Under the pieces are notes generated by a model. The model had not been told where the DNA came from and searched no databases. It worked only from the letters and a program-made list of their open reading frames with translations. A stretch of DNA of 64,000 nt from assembly GCA_038373885.1 (NCBI GenBank), contig JAWZYV010013141.1:558001-622000 (forward strand). Reading direction: 5' to 3'. The translations under genes were made by a program, and so were the position numbers. The stretch comes from Cheiracanthium punctorium (lineage: Eukaryota > Arthropoda > Arachnida > Araneae > Cheiracanthiidae). Below are positions 35,470 through 46,011 of the stretch, one piece after another (position 1 is the stretch's first letter; each line of letters opens with the position of its first letter).

Positions 35470-36740
35470 GATACAGATGCTATAGAAAATTTTAACTAAC
35501 TAAAGTTCTAATGCAGTTGTATGATCAGGTGTTGCGCCAAATTTCCACTTTTACGCGTCTACCTTCTAGTTTCAAAAGAATGAAAGGAATATTCTTTCAA
35601 TATGAGATTGAGCTCTATGCTATTTTGTTAATGAAAGTTGCCCTGTCGAAATATATGAAATTGAATAATACCGATAATCTCTTTTATTTTAGACTGTATT
35701 ACCAACCGTATTACATATTTTGACAGATTTCAGTCATTCAAAATTATCACAAACAATTCCAATACCGTTAGTTTGCCATTACTAGAATATCTGACCGGAA
35801 ACAATTTTTCAGGTGCGTTAAGATTTCAATGCTTGCTTACAATAAATTTTTTTGTTACTTTAATTATTATTCACAATTGCATGCATGTAAACAGTTTGAG
35901 AAAAGTGTTTTTTAGCTCACATTTGTAAACATTTTTTTACACGTCAGTGAAAATATGAAAATGAAATTATATCAGAAAGGGCAGTCCTATACGAAAGGGG
36001 CGTAAATCCCGAAAAAGCCTTCTTATAAGATATCAAAATAGTAATCAAAAGGGAGAGGAGCGGGCTACAGGGACTGTGCCCTACCTTTTCAGCAATAAAT
36101 AAATAAATAAATAAATGAGAAAAACACCAATAAAGACAAAGTACAGATATATAAAGTGTTGAAATAAATATTTTCTTAACAATCTACACAAAAATTGTAC
36201 TTTATTGATGTGTAAATATTTTAAACATATTTTTTTGGATAATGCTCAAAAATGACAATATGCTATTTTATGAAGTAAATATTTTAGAACAGAGGTTGCC
36301 AAACTTTTTTATCCCATCGACCAATTGCCGATTTTTTCGCGTGAACCCCCCTTTCTGGGGATCATTCATAAACTAGTCAGGCACTGGCCTGTGTATTCGA
36401 GCGCCATCCCATATAAAAAAATTTCTAGACTCTCGAAAGAGATGGATAGATTGAAAAACTCATTTCCTTCAGACCACCACTAATATAATGGTTACATTTG
36501 GTCAGCCCCAAAACTCGATTCTATTAATCAAAGTTTTCAATCTGCACGTCTTCATTTCAAGAAACTAGTGAATGCGTGTTCGTTTCTTTGAAGGAAATTT
36601 CGTAGTATGATAAAAGCTGGGAAAAGTATCTCTTTTTGTTAGCACGTGCTCAATTTAATCCTGATTTTCCTTCTACGTATTTATGCAAGCGAAACTCGAC
36701 ACACCTCCATCTGCCTATAAATCTTTTTTTTTTTCGTATT
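35470..36740. other. AT-rich interval with an old dispersed repeat
   Basis: Bases about 35910-36020 resemble 40763-40900 (shared TTTTTAGCTC, ATTTGTAAACATTTTT, AATGAAATTATAT, GTCCT). GAGGTTGCCAAACTTTTTT at 36293 is a solo hAT Charlie-type end. No gene recognised. Confidence 0.45.
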
Positions 36741-36742
36741 TC

Positions 36743-37492
36743 AAAGGTGTCCCCTACAACTCGCCGACTGCGAATTCGCCGACATTTCCAAATTTCCCTT
36801 TCAGGACTTTTTTCGGGATTATCCTCTCTCATTTATCTAGTGAGATGATTGCCGAAGGTGGGAGTATGCTTCGAGAGGTGGAAGTAGTTCTTAGCACTAT
36901 AGTGCTAATAATTCTATTTTGTCTAATCGTGTCACTTTTCGTTTGCTTTGAATTGCCAGGATTGGTCTAACTATCGTGGCCAAAATCTGAAAAGTCACCA
37001 AGCAGTGGCTACTACTAATGCTGCGTATTTTTTACTTTTATAAACTGTTTCATTTCATATTATATCTTAGAACAGCTTGGATAAATGCCGCCCATGACGA
37101 TTTTTCATTCTTTGGCGACTTATGCGTCAAATCGATAGCCTAGTTAATGCCAAAATTAGAGATACGGATAGAAAAACAAAAATTGATCCGGAAGACAAGA
37201 GAAAAATTAATAGCACTCTAGTGCAATAATCAATAATGAAACACGAAATCCTACAGTTTTTAATAAATTCTGATGAAATCTCCCAACTTTGACATCCACT
37301 AAGTTGGATCAACAAGTGAGCGTTCACATTTTTCACTGTCTTAATATTGTTTCATTTTTCAATACCATGTCGGCGAATTGTAGGGGACACCTTTTCCTGT
37401 GGGACAAGAATATTTTTTTCCTTTATGGGGAATTTTCCGATTAGGGAAAAATTCGGCGAATTCACAGTCGGCGAATTGTGGGGTGAACCATT
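36743..37492. mobile_element. Composite of GTCGGCGAATT terminal repeats
   Basis: The left block 36743-36784 (AAAGGTGTCCCCTACAACTC then GCCGACTGCGAATTCGCC) is inverted twice on the right: an inner copy at about 37367-37394 (GTCGGCGAATTGTAGGGGAC) and an outer, more diverged copy at about 37451-37492. This suggests one element inserted beside or within a relative, or a duplicated end. No clear target duplication. Left-end frames here merely read the repeat. Confidence 0.6.
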
Positions 37493-37962
37493 TCAAAAGG
37501 TAAAAACGACGTCACAAATTAGACTTCAATTTAATGAAGCTTATTTCTTATGACGTCAAGTAGCGGTGATAATGCGTTCGTTCTAAAGCGACAAATGATT
37601 TCCGTCTCCAATCATCAGCTATGCGTAATGTACTATATGCGCTTTCTCATGCTAAATCAAAGAAGCGTTACTTGCAAGGGAAACAAAAATTAAAAATTTA
37701 AACTAATGAAAACAAAGGAAGTTTCGTTAACTAGGCCACGTAAACTAGTAAAAAGTTAATTAATTCCACTCTGTTCCCGTTAGTCTTTTTAATTTATACT
37801 TAATTCTGAGGTGGGGAGGAAAGGATTAAACTAAATTTTTTTCTTTAATCTAGAAAAACTAGATATTTTCAGGTTACTTTAGTCGGCATTCTTTTTCGGA
37901 ATTATGATAGTTCTTAAATTTGTGCGCAAAGTGCCAATGTACACATAGACAGACACACACAC

Positions 37963-37965
<3 letters not shown>

Positions 37966-37997
<32 letters not shown>

Positions 37998-38016
37998 TAT
38001 ATAGAGAGAGAGAGAG
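37966..38016. repeat. (AG)n microsatellite with short AT interruption
   Basis: AG dinucleotides interrupted by TATATATA, flanked on the left by (AC)n. A long T/C tract follows at 38155-38205. Confidence 0.9.
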
Positions 38017-38174
38017 GAGAGAAATAATAAAAGAAAATAAATAAATAAATAAAATCAAAATAATTAATCTTAATTAATTTCAGTTTTTAGCAAAATAAAT
38101 AAAACTAAAATAAGAAAAAAAAAAAGAACTATAAAAGAAAAGTTTCTCGTCCTCCCCCCCCTTTTCTTTCTTCT

Positions 38175-38205
<31 letters not shown>

Positions 38206-38608
38206 GTTAAACACATGCAGGGCAGTAAACAGAGAAAAAAAAAATTGGACGAGTCCAAACTGTTGAAAAGGCAGAATTTTTCGCAAAAGGATTCTTAATT
38301 AAATATTTGTTAATTTAAGCATAAATGTGACATACCACTTGCCCATTGTTTAGCCTGTTTGCAGAGCGTGATAATAATATTTTTGTACGTACATATTAAC
38401 TGGATCACGATGATGATACGGATGTATTCGTCTGAAAGGTCTAAACACAATTTTTTGGCTCTAACTGCATTCACCTCCCCCCCCCCTTGGGGAAAAAAAA
38501 ATAAAGCTTTGGATCACGGTTTTTTTTAAACTGTTAATACTGTCGAACACTTTTAGAGTCTTTGAATTTTGGCGGAGCACCTTGTGTAAAGTTGAGTCTT
38601 GTGAATAG

Positions 38609-39230
38609 TAGAGATGTAACGAACAGTGATTTGGCCAAATAGCCGAATATTCGAAATTTTTAATTGTAATTTTAAATAAAATGTTGCTTTTCAAATTAAA
38701 TAGTACTACATAAAGGCTAATTAAATTCATTTTGCATTATTTGTAGGTACTTAAAAACACACACACCATTGCATTGTGCATTATCTGTAAAACTAAAAAA
38801 ATCTTGGTTATGAAAAGATATCTATTAAACAGTTAAATAATTATGTTTGCAATTGAGGATCTGTAAACCCCCCCCCCCCTCACCCCATAAAGAAAAGTAG
38901 AAAGCCGAGCCGAGCCGAGCCAAGTAGTGTCACCAAGTACAAAAGTCGAAATTTTTGTAATATTATTAAATACATTAGATTATGTTTCATTCAGCTTAAA
39001 ATTCAATAACTTAGAATATTTTATGATATGAAATTAACACATTGAAGTATAACTACGCAATATTATTTGTAAATGCATTTAAAAATACATGTAAAAAATA
39101 GTTTTCCCTTCTATTTCTGAAATTATAGCTGAATATGTAGCAATATTCTGCTTACCGAATATTCGGCCAACTGAATATTCGGCAAAACAGCCGAATACCG
39201 AATAGTGGTCGAATATTCGTTACAACCCTA
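38609..39230. mobile_element. Non-autonomous hAT element, 622 bp
   Basis: Perfect GTGAATAG duplications at 38601-38608 and 39231-39238. Ends TAGAGATGTAACGAAC and, inverted, ATTCGTTACAACCCTA. CCGAATATTCG/CGAATATTCGG motifs recur inside both ends. C-run at 38870-38879. No coding frame. Confidence 0.87.
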
Positions 39231-39636
39231 GTGAATAGGTGGCTAAAGCATCACCACACGGAGATTTTTTTGTGGAGCAATTGCTATCTGTGCGTAAAGT
39301 GCAGTTTGAGAAACTTTGCTTTAGGAAAACATTTCTGTATTGTAATTTTGTTTACGACAAATTTGACCCTTTTTTTAACAAGTCCTTTCAAATAGATAAA
39401 TAAAAATATATATTATATATATGTATACAGATTTAGGGTAACATTTTGCATCATTGTAAATTTAATTTAGGAAAAATTAGTTTTTTTACTTTATTTTACG
39501 CCTTACACACACAACGACCGCACAAACACACGCAAATAAAATAAAATAAAACTGCATTAAATTCGTCATTGAGTCAAATTATGTACAAACATAATTTAAA
39601 ATGAACTTAGATCTCATTCGGTAAAAGATTAAGGTA

Positions 39637-39973
39637 AAATAAATAAAAAACTTTGTGAAAAAACACACATAAGATGTTACATGTAAGTTGATACGTACGT
39701 TTCGACCAAAAATTCTTTCAGTCTTCCTCAGTCAAAGCACTTCGTCACACGGAACAGAGGGAACTCAGTTGAGGCAATTTGAGTTCCCGTTCCCTCAACT
39801 GTTCCGTGTGACGAAGGGCTTTGACTGAGGAAGACTGAAAGATTTTTTGGTAGAAACGTACGTATCAACTTACATGTAACATCTTATGTGTGTTTTTTCA
39901 CAAAGTTTTATTTATTTATTTTATCGTTTTACACCAGTATTTTGAGTGTTTTTTTCCCGTTGTTTTGTTTATT
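39637..39973. mobile_element. 337-bp insertion built around a long palindrome, 15-bp flanking repeat
   Basis: TAAAAGATTAAGGTA occurs at 39622-39636 and again at 39974-39988, bracketing the block. Inside are two 107-bp inverted arms (39651-39757 and 39799-39905) that differ at only about three positions, around a 41-bp loop that itself contains GGGAACTC/GAGTTCCC. A 15-bp duplication is the size left by target-primed reverse transcription, but neither strand shows a clear tail inside the duplication; a 42-A run starts two bases beyond the right copy. Class unknown. Confidence 0.75.
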
Positions 39974-39990
39974 TAAAAGATTAAGGTATA

Positions 39991-40031
<41 letters not shown>
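39991..40031. repeat. Poly(A) run of about 41
   Basis: Uninterrupted A tract following TTAAGGTATAC. It may be the tail of a retroposed sequence whose body is the palindromic block, or simple slippage. Confidence 0.8.
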
Positions 40032-40033
<2 letters not shown>

Positions 40034-40198
40034 TTATGATCATACAATAGATACAAATAAACAAAACTATAAACGAACAAAAATAACTACAAAGCCCCTT
40101 TAAAAATTGCATGACACTTACGTTAAAGAGAAAAAATTATTCACAAAGTTCATCACATCCACTACGAGATTATACATTTAGAACACATACCCATAACT

Positions 40199-40334
40199 GC
40201 AACTGCAGTTTACGTCACCGGGGACAACATTAATTGTTAAATTGTACGTTCTCCTTCCATGAAACATATAACTGATTTTGGCAGCGCCCGGGTCACACGT
40301 CTCATTTCCATCCTTTATAGTTGCGGACCTGCAC
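40199..40334 (-). CDS. Candidate cysteine-containing exon, gene unassigned
   Basis: Acceptor-like ATATGTGCAG|G and donor TTATGG|GTATGTG; 136 nt, phase 2 in and 2 out, 45 codons. Product reads ATIKDGNETCDPGAAKISYM then an HGRRTYNLTINVV and PGDVNCSCSYG part. It has three cysteines, possible N-glycosylation sites (NET, NLT) and alternating hydrophobic residues like a beta-rich extracellular domain. The composition is clearly less AT-rich than the surroundings. I do not recognise the family. Its phase does not match the ankyrin exon upstream (49975) or the 30312 exon downstream, so if real it needs further exons that I cannot see. Confidence 0.4.
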
Positions 40335-40339
40335 ATATC

Positions 40340-41056
40340 GGTGATTTTTAAAGCAAACAAATGTTTCATATTTAAAATTTAGCTAGTGCTGTACAATTAT
40401 ATGTATCCCGAATATTTTTGTGTCTTTTTTTTTTTACATTATTCTATTTTTATTGCATTCATCGACCATTTGGAAAACTTTTATTTTTTCGAAGAACATC
40501 CTTTGTAGATATGCCTCCACAAAAAAAAAAAAAAAAAAAAAAAAAAATCTATATATATATATATCTAACGAACATGCATTTAAAATAGACACAACATGTA
40601 AGATTTATGTTCGGGGGAAAAAAAAAATATATATATATATATATATATCTTCTGCTCGCGATGTGACTTGCATTTTCTAAAAGTGTGCAGAAAAACATTT
40701 TCCGTTGTTCATCATAACGAAAAAAATACTGTGAGCTGATAATAGATGGCAGCACCGTAAAAGGAAATTTTTTAGCTCGCATTTGTAAACATTTTTAGCA
40801 CGTGAGTGAAAAGAGTGAAAATATGTAAATGAAATTATATGAGAAAGGAAAGTCCTGTACAAAAGGGACGTGAATTCCAAAAAATCCTTTTTAAGGATAA
40901 ATAGAGAGATACAATATCGCTAATGCTTCTTGCAAAATTACGAGAAATATTGCAGAAAATAAAACTCCTTGTTTACGACAGCTCCCACATAGTTTTTGGA
41001 TCCGATCCCGGATTTTCTCTCGAAGATCTTGCGTTTACACAAAGTTGATCATTTTA
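40340..41056. other. AT-rich interval with simple repeats
   Basis: Poly-A plus (AT)n at 40520-40562 and again at 40619-40648; old dispersed repeat at about 40763-40900, related to 35910-36020. No gene seen. Confidence 0.5.
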
Positions 41057-41064
41057 TCCGTGAT

Positions 41065-41404
41065 TAGGGTTGCCAGGTCGCCAAACCAAATAGCCGGACA
41101 AACCAGCCAGTTTGGACGGACATATGGGTAAAAAGGCCGGACAGCCTACAATATTGAGGATTTTGTCTCTGTATTAATAGGTACAACAAAAAAATTGTAT
41201 GTAAAATCAAGCTTTTTTGATTATTACCATGAATCTTGTTAAATTCTAATAAAATATAAATAACATCGAATGTCAAATCACTTCAAGTACTTTATTACTA
41301 ATCAGCCAGTCACCAGTAAAAAGCCGAACACCGTTAAGTTTGGCGCGACACGCAATCAAAAAGCCTAACTATGTCCGGCTTTAACCGGACGCCTGGCAAA
41401 GCTA
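41065..41404. mobile_element. Non-autonomous hAT element, 340 bp
   Basis: Perfect TCCGTGAT duplications (41057-41064 and 41405-41412). Ends TAGGGTTGCCAGGTCGCC and CGCCTGGCAAAGCTA. Inside both ends are GCCGGACA/GTCCGGC motifs. The interior is non-coding. Confidence 0.86.
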
Positions 41405-41574
41405 TCCGTGATCATGTTTTATTTATGGTTCATTGGCGAAAGAAAGAAAAAGTGTAGAATTGTCCTGCAATTAAATATTAAGACCGTTTGTGAATAGTTT
41501 TAAATTTTGTAAAAATAAAAATACGTGTTTAAAGCAAATTTATGGCTAACAAATATATATCTATCTCCCCAGAC

Positions 41575-41743
41575 CAAGGACGTATTTAAGGGGAGGGTAC
41601 AGGTGGTCCGGACCTCCTCCAAAATTTCAACTTTTATAAACAAAATGATAAATAAGAAGTATTGTGAAAAATTCTACCTTATCCACCGTCTGGACCCCCC
41701 TCCGAATTATTATTACTATTTTTTTTTTCTGGATACGTCCCTG
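41575..41743. mobile_element. MITE, CAAGGACGTA...ACGTCCCTG
   Basis: Inverted ends CAAGGACGTA and ATACGTCCCTG; flanks CCCCAGAC and TCCCATAC (6 of 8). The interior (GGTGGTCCGGACC, AACAAAATGATAA, GTGAAAAATTCTA) matches 55683-55854. Directly abuts the next MITE at 41751. Confidence 0.65.
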
Positions 41744-41750
41744 TCCCATA

Positions 41751-41888
41751 CAGTGGCGGATTAATGCAAGTTTGCCGGGGGGGGGTGTTAGTTGACATCC
41801 ATTTTATGGAAGTAAAATAGGATCTTTTACATTAACTTCTTTTTTCTCGGGGGGGGGGCGTCGCCCCCTCTCCTTTAATCCGCCCTTG
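41751..41888. mobile_element. MITE, CAGTGGCGGATTAA ends
   Basis: Left CAGTGGCGGATTAATG and right TTTAATCCGCCCTTG inverted; flanks GTCCCATA and GCCCCAGA (6 of 8). G-runs sit inside both ends. It lies eight bases after the preceding MITE. Confidence 0.65.
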
Positions 41889-41899
41889 GCCCCAGACCA

Positions 41900-43670
41900 T
41901 AACTGAAAAAGTAACTTTAGCAACATTTAAATAAAATCTTACCTGCTCAGTCACACATCTCGTTTCTATTATAATTCGTATATTAAAATCAATCCAATAG
42001 TTCTTTTGAAAATTGACATTCTAAACCGTGTGTTTTAGCCTCGAACTTAGCAAGCACAACAAATCGCCATGGTAACAAAAGAGCATGAAAATGTAAAGTT
42101 CACACATAATCTTTAACAGAACAACAATTAGCTTAACAAAGAGCTTTTTTATGCATGCGTTAAAAGTAAAGTGCATCTTGTCAGATTAAAAGTATAGTGT
42201 GTTGAATAGAACTAATAAAAATACGATAATACTTCTAAAATTATATCAAATCCATCCTCAACAGATTATTGACAAATTGAAGGTTTCGTTATTATCGTTA
42301 TCCTTGATACTATCTCCGCCGTATCCAAACATCATACATTCACAAAAACTATACAAAATGTGGATGAAATGCAGTAAATGCGAAAACTTTCGGACTTTTT
42401 AATCTCTCGTAAATGCTTGAATCTTCCCGTCAGTTAAACTTTAAAAAATGTAGAGAATGCTATACTTCCGTATTTATAAAATGACTGAAATGCTTGGACT
42501 TACGTAAAAGCAGGTTACAAAAGGAACAAAAATTTAAAATGAATAGTTTTTTTTTAATTTTTATTTTAATGTGACCCATCTGAAATAACATGCTACATCC
42601 AGCCGATCAACCCAGCAATTGCGAAAACTCAACGCTGAACTCCAGCCGAGCATTCAAAGAACTGATCAAAAAAGGATTGTCTTTGCTGTTGAGCCATTCT
42701 ATTGATGAAAGAGAACAAGTTAAACTTATAACAACACTCAAAAGAAACTTCTGCTTTAAAGATGAAGTAATTAAAACTGCATATTTTGGGCGGGTTTTTT
42801 TGTTTGTTTGTTATTTTTGTTCATTTGGAATGTTAACGCTCATTTATTGTTCTCAGATTGATAAATAACTTTTATATGTATTATCCTTACAAAGTTTCAA
42901 TTATTTCAGGCTAGACATATGTTTAGGAGTGGGTTCACGATCACTGAAGGGCTGGACTGTATATATATATAATTAGGCACTTTAAACTGACTTCCTATAA
43001 AATATATTTGAGATTGTTGTCAATCTTTTCTTAAATTCATTTCAGTAATATCAGGATCACTGCCTTAGAAATTGGCTTGCATCAAATTGATATTGAATCT
43101 TGTAATGGGTTAGAACATAATGATACAATATCTGAGGAAGGGAGGGGTGCGATTGTCCCCCTTCCCTCGGAACCGCCACTGGAACAATTAGTAACACATC
43201 AGATCAAGTTAAAAATTACCTAAAAATACGTCCCAAGGAAGCAACGTCAAGTCCTGAACGCAATAATCCAAAAAGATTATATAATCCAAAAAATACTGAG
43301 AGCCTAAAAGAATGTCTTCAAAATAAATGAAGGTCTCTTCCTCGCTGGAGCACAGATGTAAGATTCTGCTGGGCATTACACGGCATCATCGTGAAAAACG
43401 AAAACATTCTTTTATTCGACCGGCCGCACACTAAACTTTGTATACAGTCGGTAAGGTATAAAATGGTTCTATTGTTGAAACAAACCAGAGACGATAGCTA
43501 GGTCAGTGTGTCTGATTGTTTTATGATGTCACGAGAGGGAAAAAAAAAACTGATAAAAAAGAATGATGAACGAAGAGATAGATTTGGCGAGGCGATAATC
43601 GATTATTAAGGCTATCAATGTTGGAAATGATGTAGCATTTTAATGATCGTTAATAAGTAAATAAATTCAA
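41900..43670. other. Interval without supported gene
   Basis: A plus-strand frame at 42590-42790 (PSNCENSTLNSSRAFKELIK and a charged continuation) has somewhat coding-like composition but no donor, acceptor or family I recognise. AGCAG|GTAAGA at 41941-41946 on the minus strand is a donor-like motif without a partner. GGAACCGCCACTG at 43172 is a solo MITE end. Confidence 0.35.
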
Positions 43671-43714
43671 AATAAACTTTGGCAAGAGTGTTTCTCTTTT
43701 TACATCCAATAGAA

Positions 43715-43870
43715 TTTTTAACAGCTGCCTCGTCTCGCGCAACAGCCATAAAGCTTCAAAGTCTCGTCTCGCAAAACATCGATATGATGATAAAAACGGT
43801 TGTCTCATCTTGTCTTAGAACTGCTTATCTCCGTCTCGCCTGGATGAAATCTCAAATAAATAGCGAGGAT
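43715..43870. repeat. Degenerate GTCTCGTCTCGC repeats
   Basis: Spaced copies of CGTCTCGC-like words, as in the clearer array at 45168-45345. The open frame that covers them (43679-43999) is probably due to the repeat. Confidence 0.5.
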
Positions 43871-43999
43871 GCTTTCAGAGCTGGACATTTTCAGGAGCCG
43901 GGAGCACTGAAAAAAGTTGCCCCCGAACTGCATCAATCAATGATAGCAAAACAACGGGCTTTAACTATTTTGAATATCTATCAAGTTAAATTTACCTGA

Positions 44000-45160
44000 A
44001 GTCGTTCTACACATTAAAAAGAACCACAAAAATATAAACTCTTTCTAAGACCATTAAGTCTGTTTGCCTCCTTTTTACATCAATTCACTTATCAATATTC
44101 AATAAATCGCTCACATATTTTGGCTTTATAAATATTTTACGGAAGAAAAAAACAGTGAAACCTATCTTAAAAGAAGCACTCATCAAGTGAAATCTTTTTT
44201 TTTTTTTTTTTTTTTTTCTGTACCCATGAATGGTGGATTCGTTTATGGTGGTTGATTGGGATTGTTTTATCTTTGCGCAGCAAACAACTCTCTTTAGCGA
44301 GAGGGGGGGGGGATCTAAAAATTCCGTTTAAAACATATTTTACCATTCCTTGTTATTTCCTTACCCTGAAAAAGATACAATAAAATACAGCAAAACATGC
44401 CTTAAACAGGCATTTCATTAAGTGGAAGTATTTCCAGTAATGAAATGCCCGTTTAAGGCATTGTCCGTAATTCTTCTTTCTGCCCATTGATTTACTCCCC
44501 CTCTCTTCAACGGAAAAATGTTTTGGTTACCTGCAATTTTGTTTTCAAACAAACTTTATATATATATATATATATTTTACAAATTCCTTCATCCTCAGAA
44601 ATCGAGTTTTAAATGCTTGTCTCTTGACACATTGTCATTATTGCGCAGTCTTGCATAACGCACAATAATTTTTGTCCAAGAGCCGAGGCTTTTATAAGTT
44701 TAAAAAAAAAAAAAATCGCTGGGGATGCGGCGAGTATGGAAAATTTATTTTTACTTAGAATGCATTTCCTGTGGTTCACAATTACAATATGTCGGAATAT
44801 TCAGGTAAAATCTTACAAAGAAAATATGAAATCTATTTGTGGATTTATTTGTTGGCTTATTATACAAATTTACAGCGTTGAACAAACTGGTTTAAAATTT
44901 TTGACAGATGCGTAAAAAAAAAAAGAATAATGCAATGCTAAAAATCACATACTCACCCGCAACTATTTTTAGCAATTTTTTAAGTGCATAAAACTTTCTT
45001 AGTATTCGATAGAGTAAGAAAACTAGATATCGCAAGTGAGATTTACGTTATTTCGTTGTCATGAGTGTAAAGATGCATTAAAATCCAATTACAGCTGTCA
45101 TGGTCGCTTATTATATCCCCGTAAGTGATCGAAACATATAGGGATGGACGCGAGATGAAA
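44000..45160. other. AT-rich interval with hairpins
   Basis: CAGTGAAACCTATCTTA at 44153 resembles a pogo-type MITE end, and ATGCCTTAAACAGGCATTTC with its inverted partner lies at 44397-44462. (AT)n at 44558-44576. No gene recognised. Confidence 0.45.
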
Positions 45161-45167
45161 AATCGGC

Positions 45168-45345
45168 TGTCTCGTCTCGCAAAATCGCTGAAAAACTTTG
45201 TCTCGTCTCGCAAAAATCCCTATATCACAATGTAAAATATGCCTGTCTCGTCTCGCAAAAATCCCTATATCACAATGTAAAATATGCCTGTCTCGTCTCG
45301 CAAAATAACTGCAAATCTCCGTCTCGTCTCGCAAATTTCTGTCTC
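45168..45345. repeat. Short tandem array, GTCTCGTCTCGC with 45-bp spacer units
   Basis: Five occurrences of (G/C)TGTCTCGTCTCGCAAA-type words. Two adjacent units share the whole spacer AAAATCCCTATATCAC plus AATGTAAAATATGCC. The minus-strand 78-codon frame simply translates this (repeated FARRDRHILHCDIGI). Confidence 0.8.
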
Positions 45346-45399
45346 GCAGAAGTTGTCAAATAAAGAGCAGATTTTGGAGATATGGGAGTTTACAAAAGG

Positions 45400-46009
45400 C
45401 TGTATACGTATTAAAATTAAAAAAATAAATTTTTAAACGGTCCCGCATTTTTTTATCACAAATACTTCAGAAAATTTTGATCTGTTTCTAAAAAGATAAA
45501 TTCCCATGTCCCCGTGGAGAATAGTTTCCGGGATATCGCAAATTAAAAATTTTAGCATTTTGCCGCCAAGTACTAAGGGGATAGCTCAAAAGTGAGAAAA
45601 ATAAAATTACATTTCGACTTTGTTAGAAAACTGTCTGCTTCCTGTCGTACGAATAACGGGTACTTCAGCAAGTTTTTATGTATACAAAAAATCCCTTTCT
45701 TCTGCTCGCGTTCGCCATAATTTTAAGATTCAGCACGATCTCTTTACACCGAGCTTCACTTTTGCAAATATTTCAGATTAACCAATAAAATATTTTTATG
45801 AAAAGGAAATGTATCATCAATCCAGTGACATGTAATTTGACTTTCTTGAATTTTGATTTTATTGAATTTGATCTGCGGTCATTTTATATGATTACTTGTT
45901 GCAATTTTTTAAATATAAATTTAATATTATTCTGACATGGAGGCAACTAACCAAAATTTAATTTACGCTACATGACGCCAGAAATTTAGATTTGCCGTTT
46001 TACAATAAA
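45400..46009. other. AT-rich interval, nothing recognised
   Basis: No repeat ends, splice pairs or coding frame found between the tandem array and the Tc1-like element. Confidence 0.4.
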
Positions 46010-46011
46010 TA

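Noticed and set aside
41941..41975. Noncoding exon with donor AGCAG|GTAAGA on the minus strand
   Set aside because: A donor motif alone, without a good acceptor or open frame.
42590..42868. 92-codon plus-strand frame as a gene
   Set aside because: The first part has coding-like composition, but there is no recognised family, donor or acceptor; the second half is T-rich low complexity.
43679..43999. 106-codon open frame
   Set aside because: Mostly translation of CGTCTCGC repeats; no domain and no splice context.
45098..45334. 78-codon minus-strand frame with repeated peptide
   Set aside because: Direct translation of the tandem array.
45168..45345. CRISPR-like array
   Set aside because: The repeats are short, spacers are themselves repeated, and the DNA is eukaryotic.
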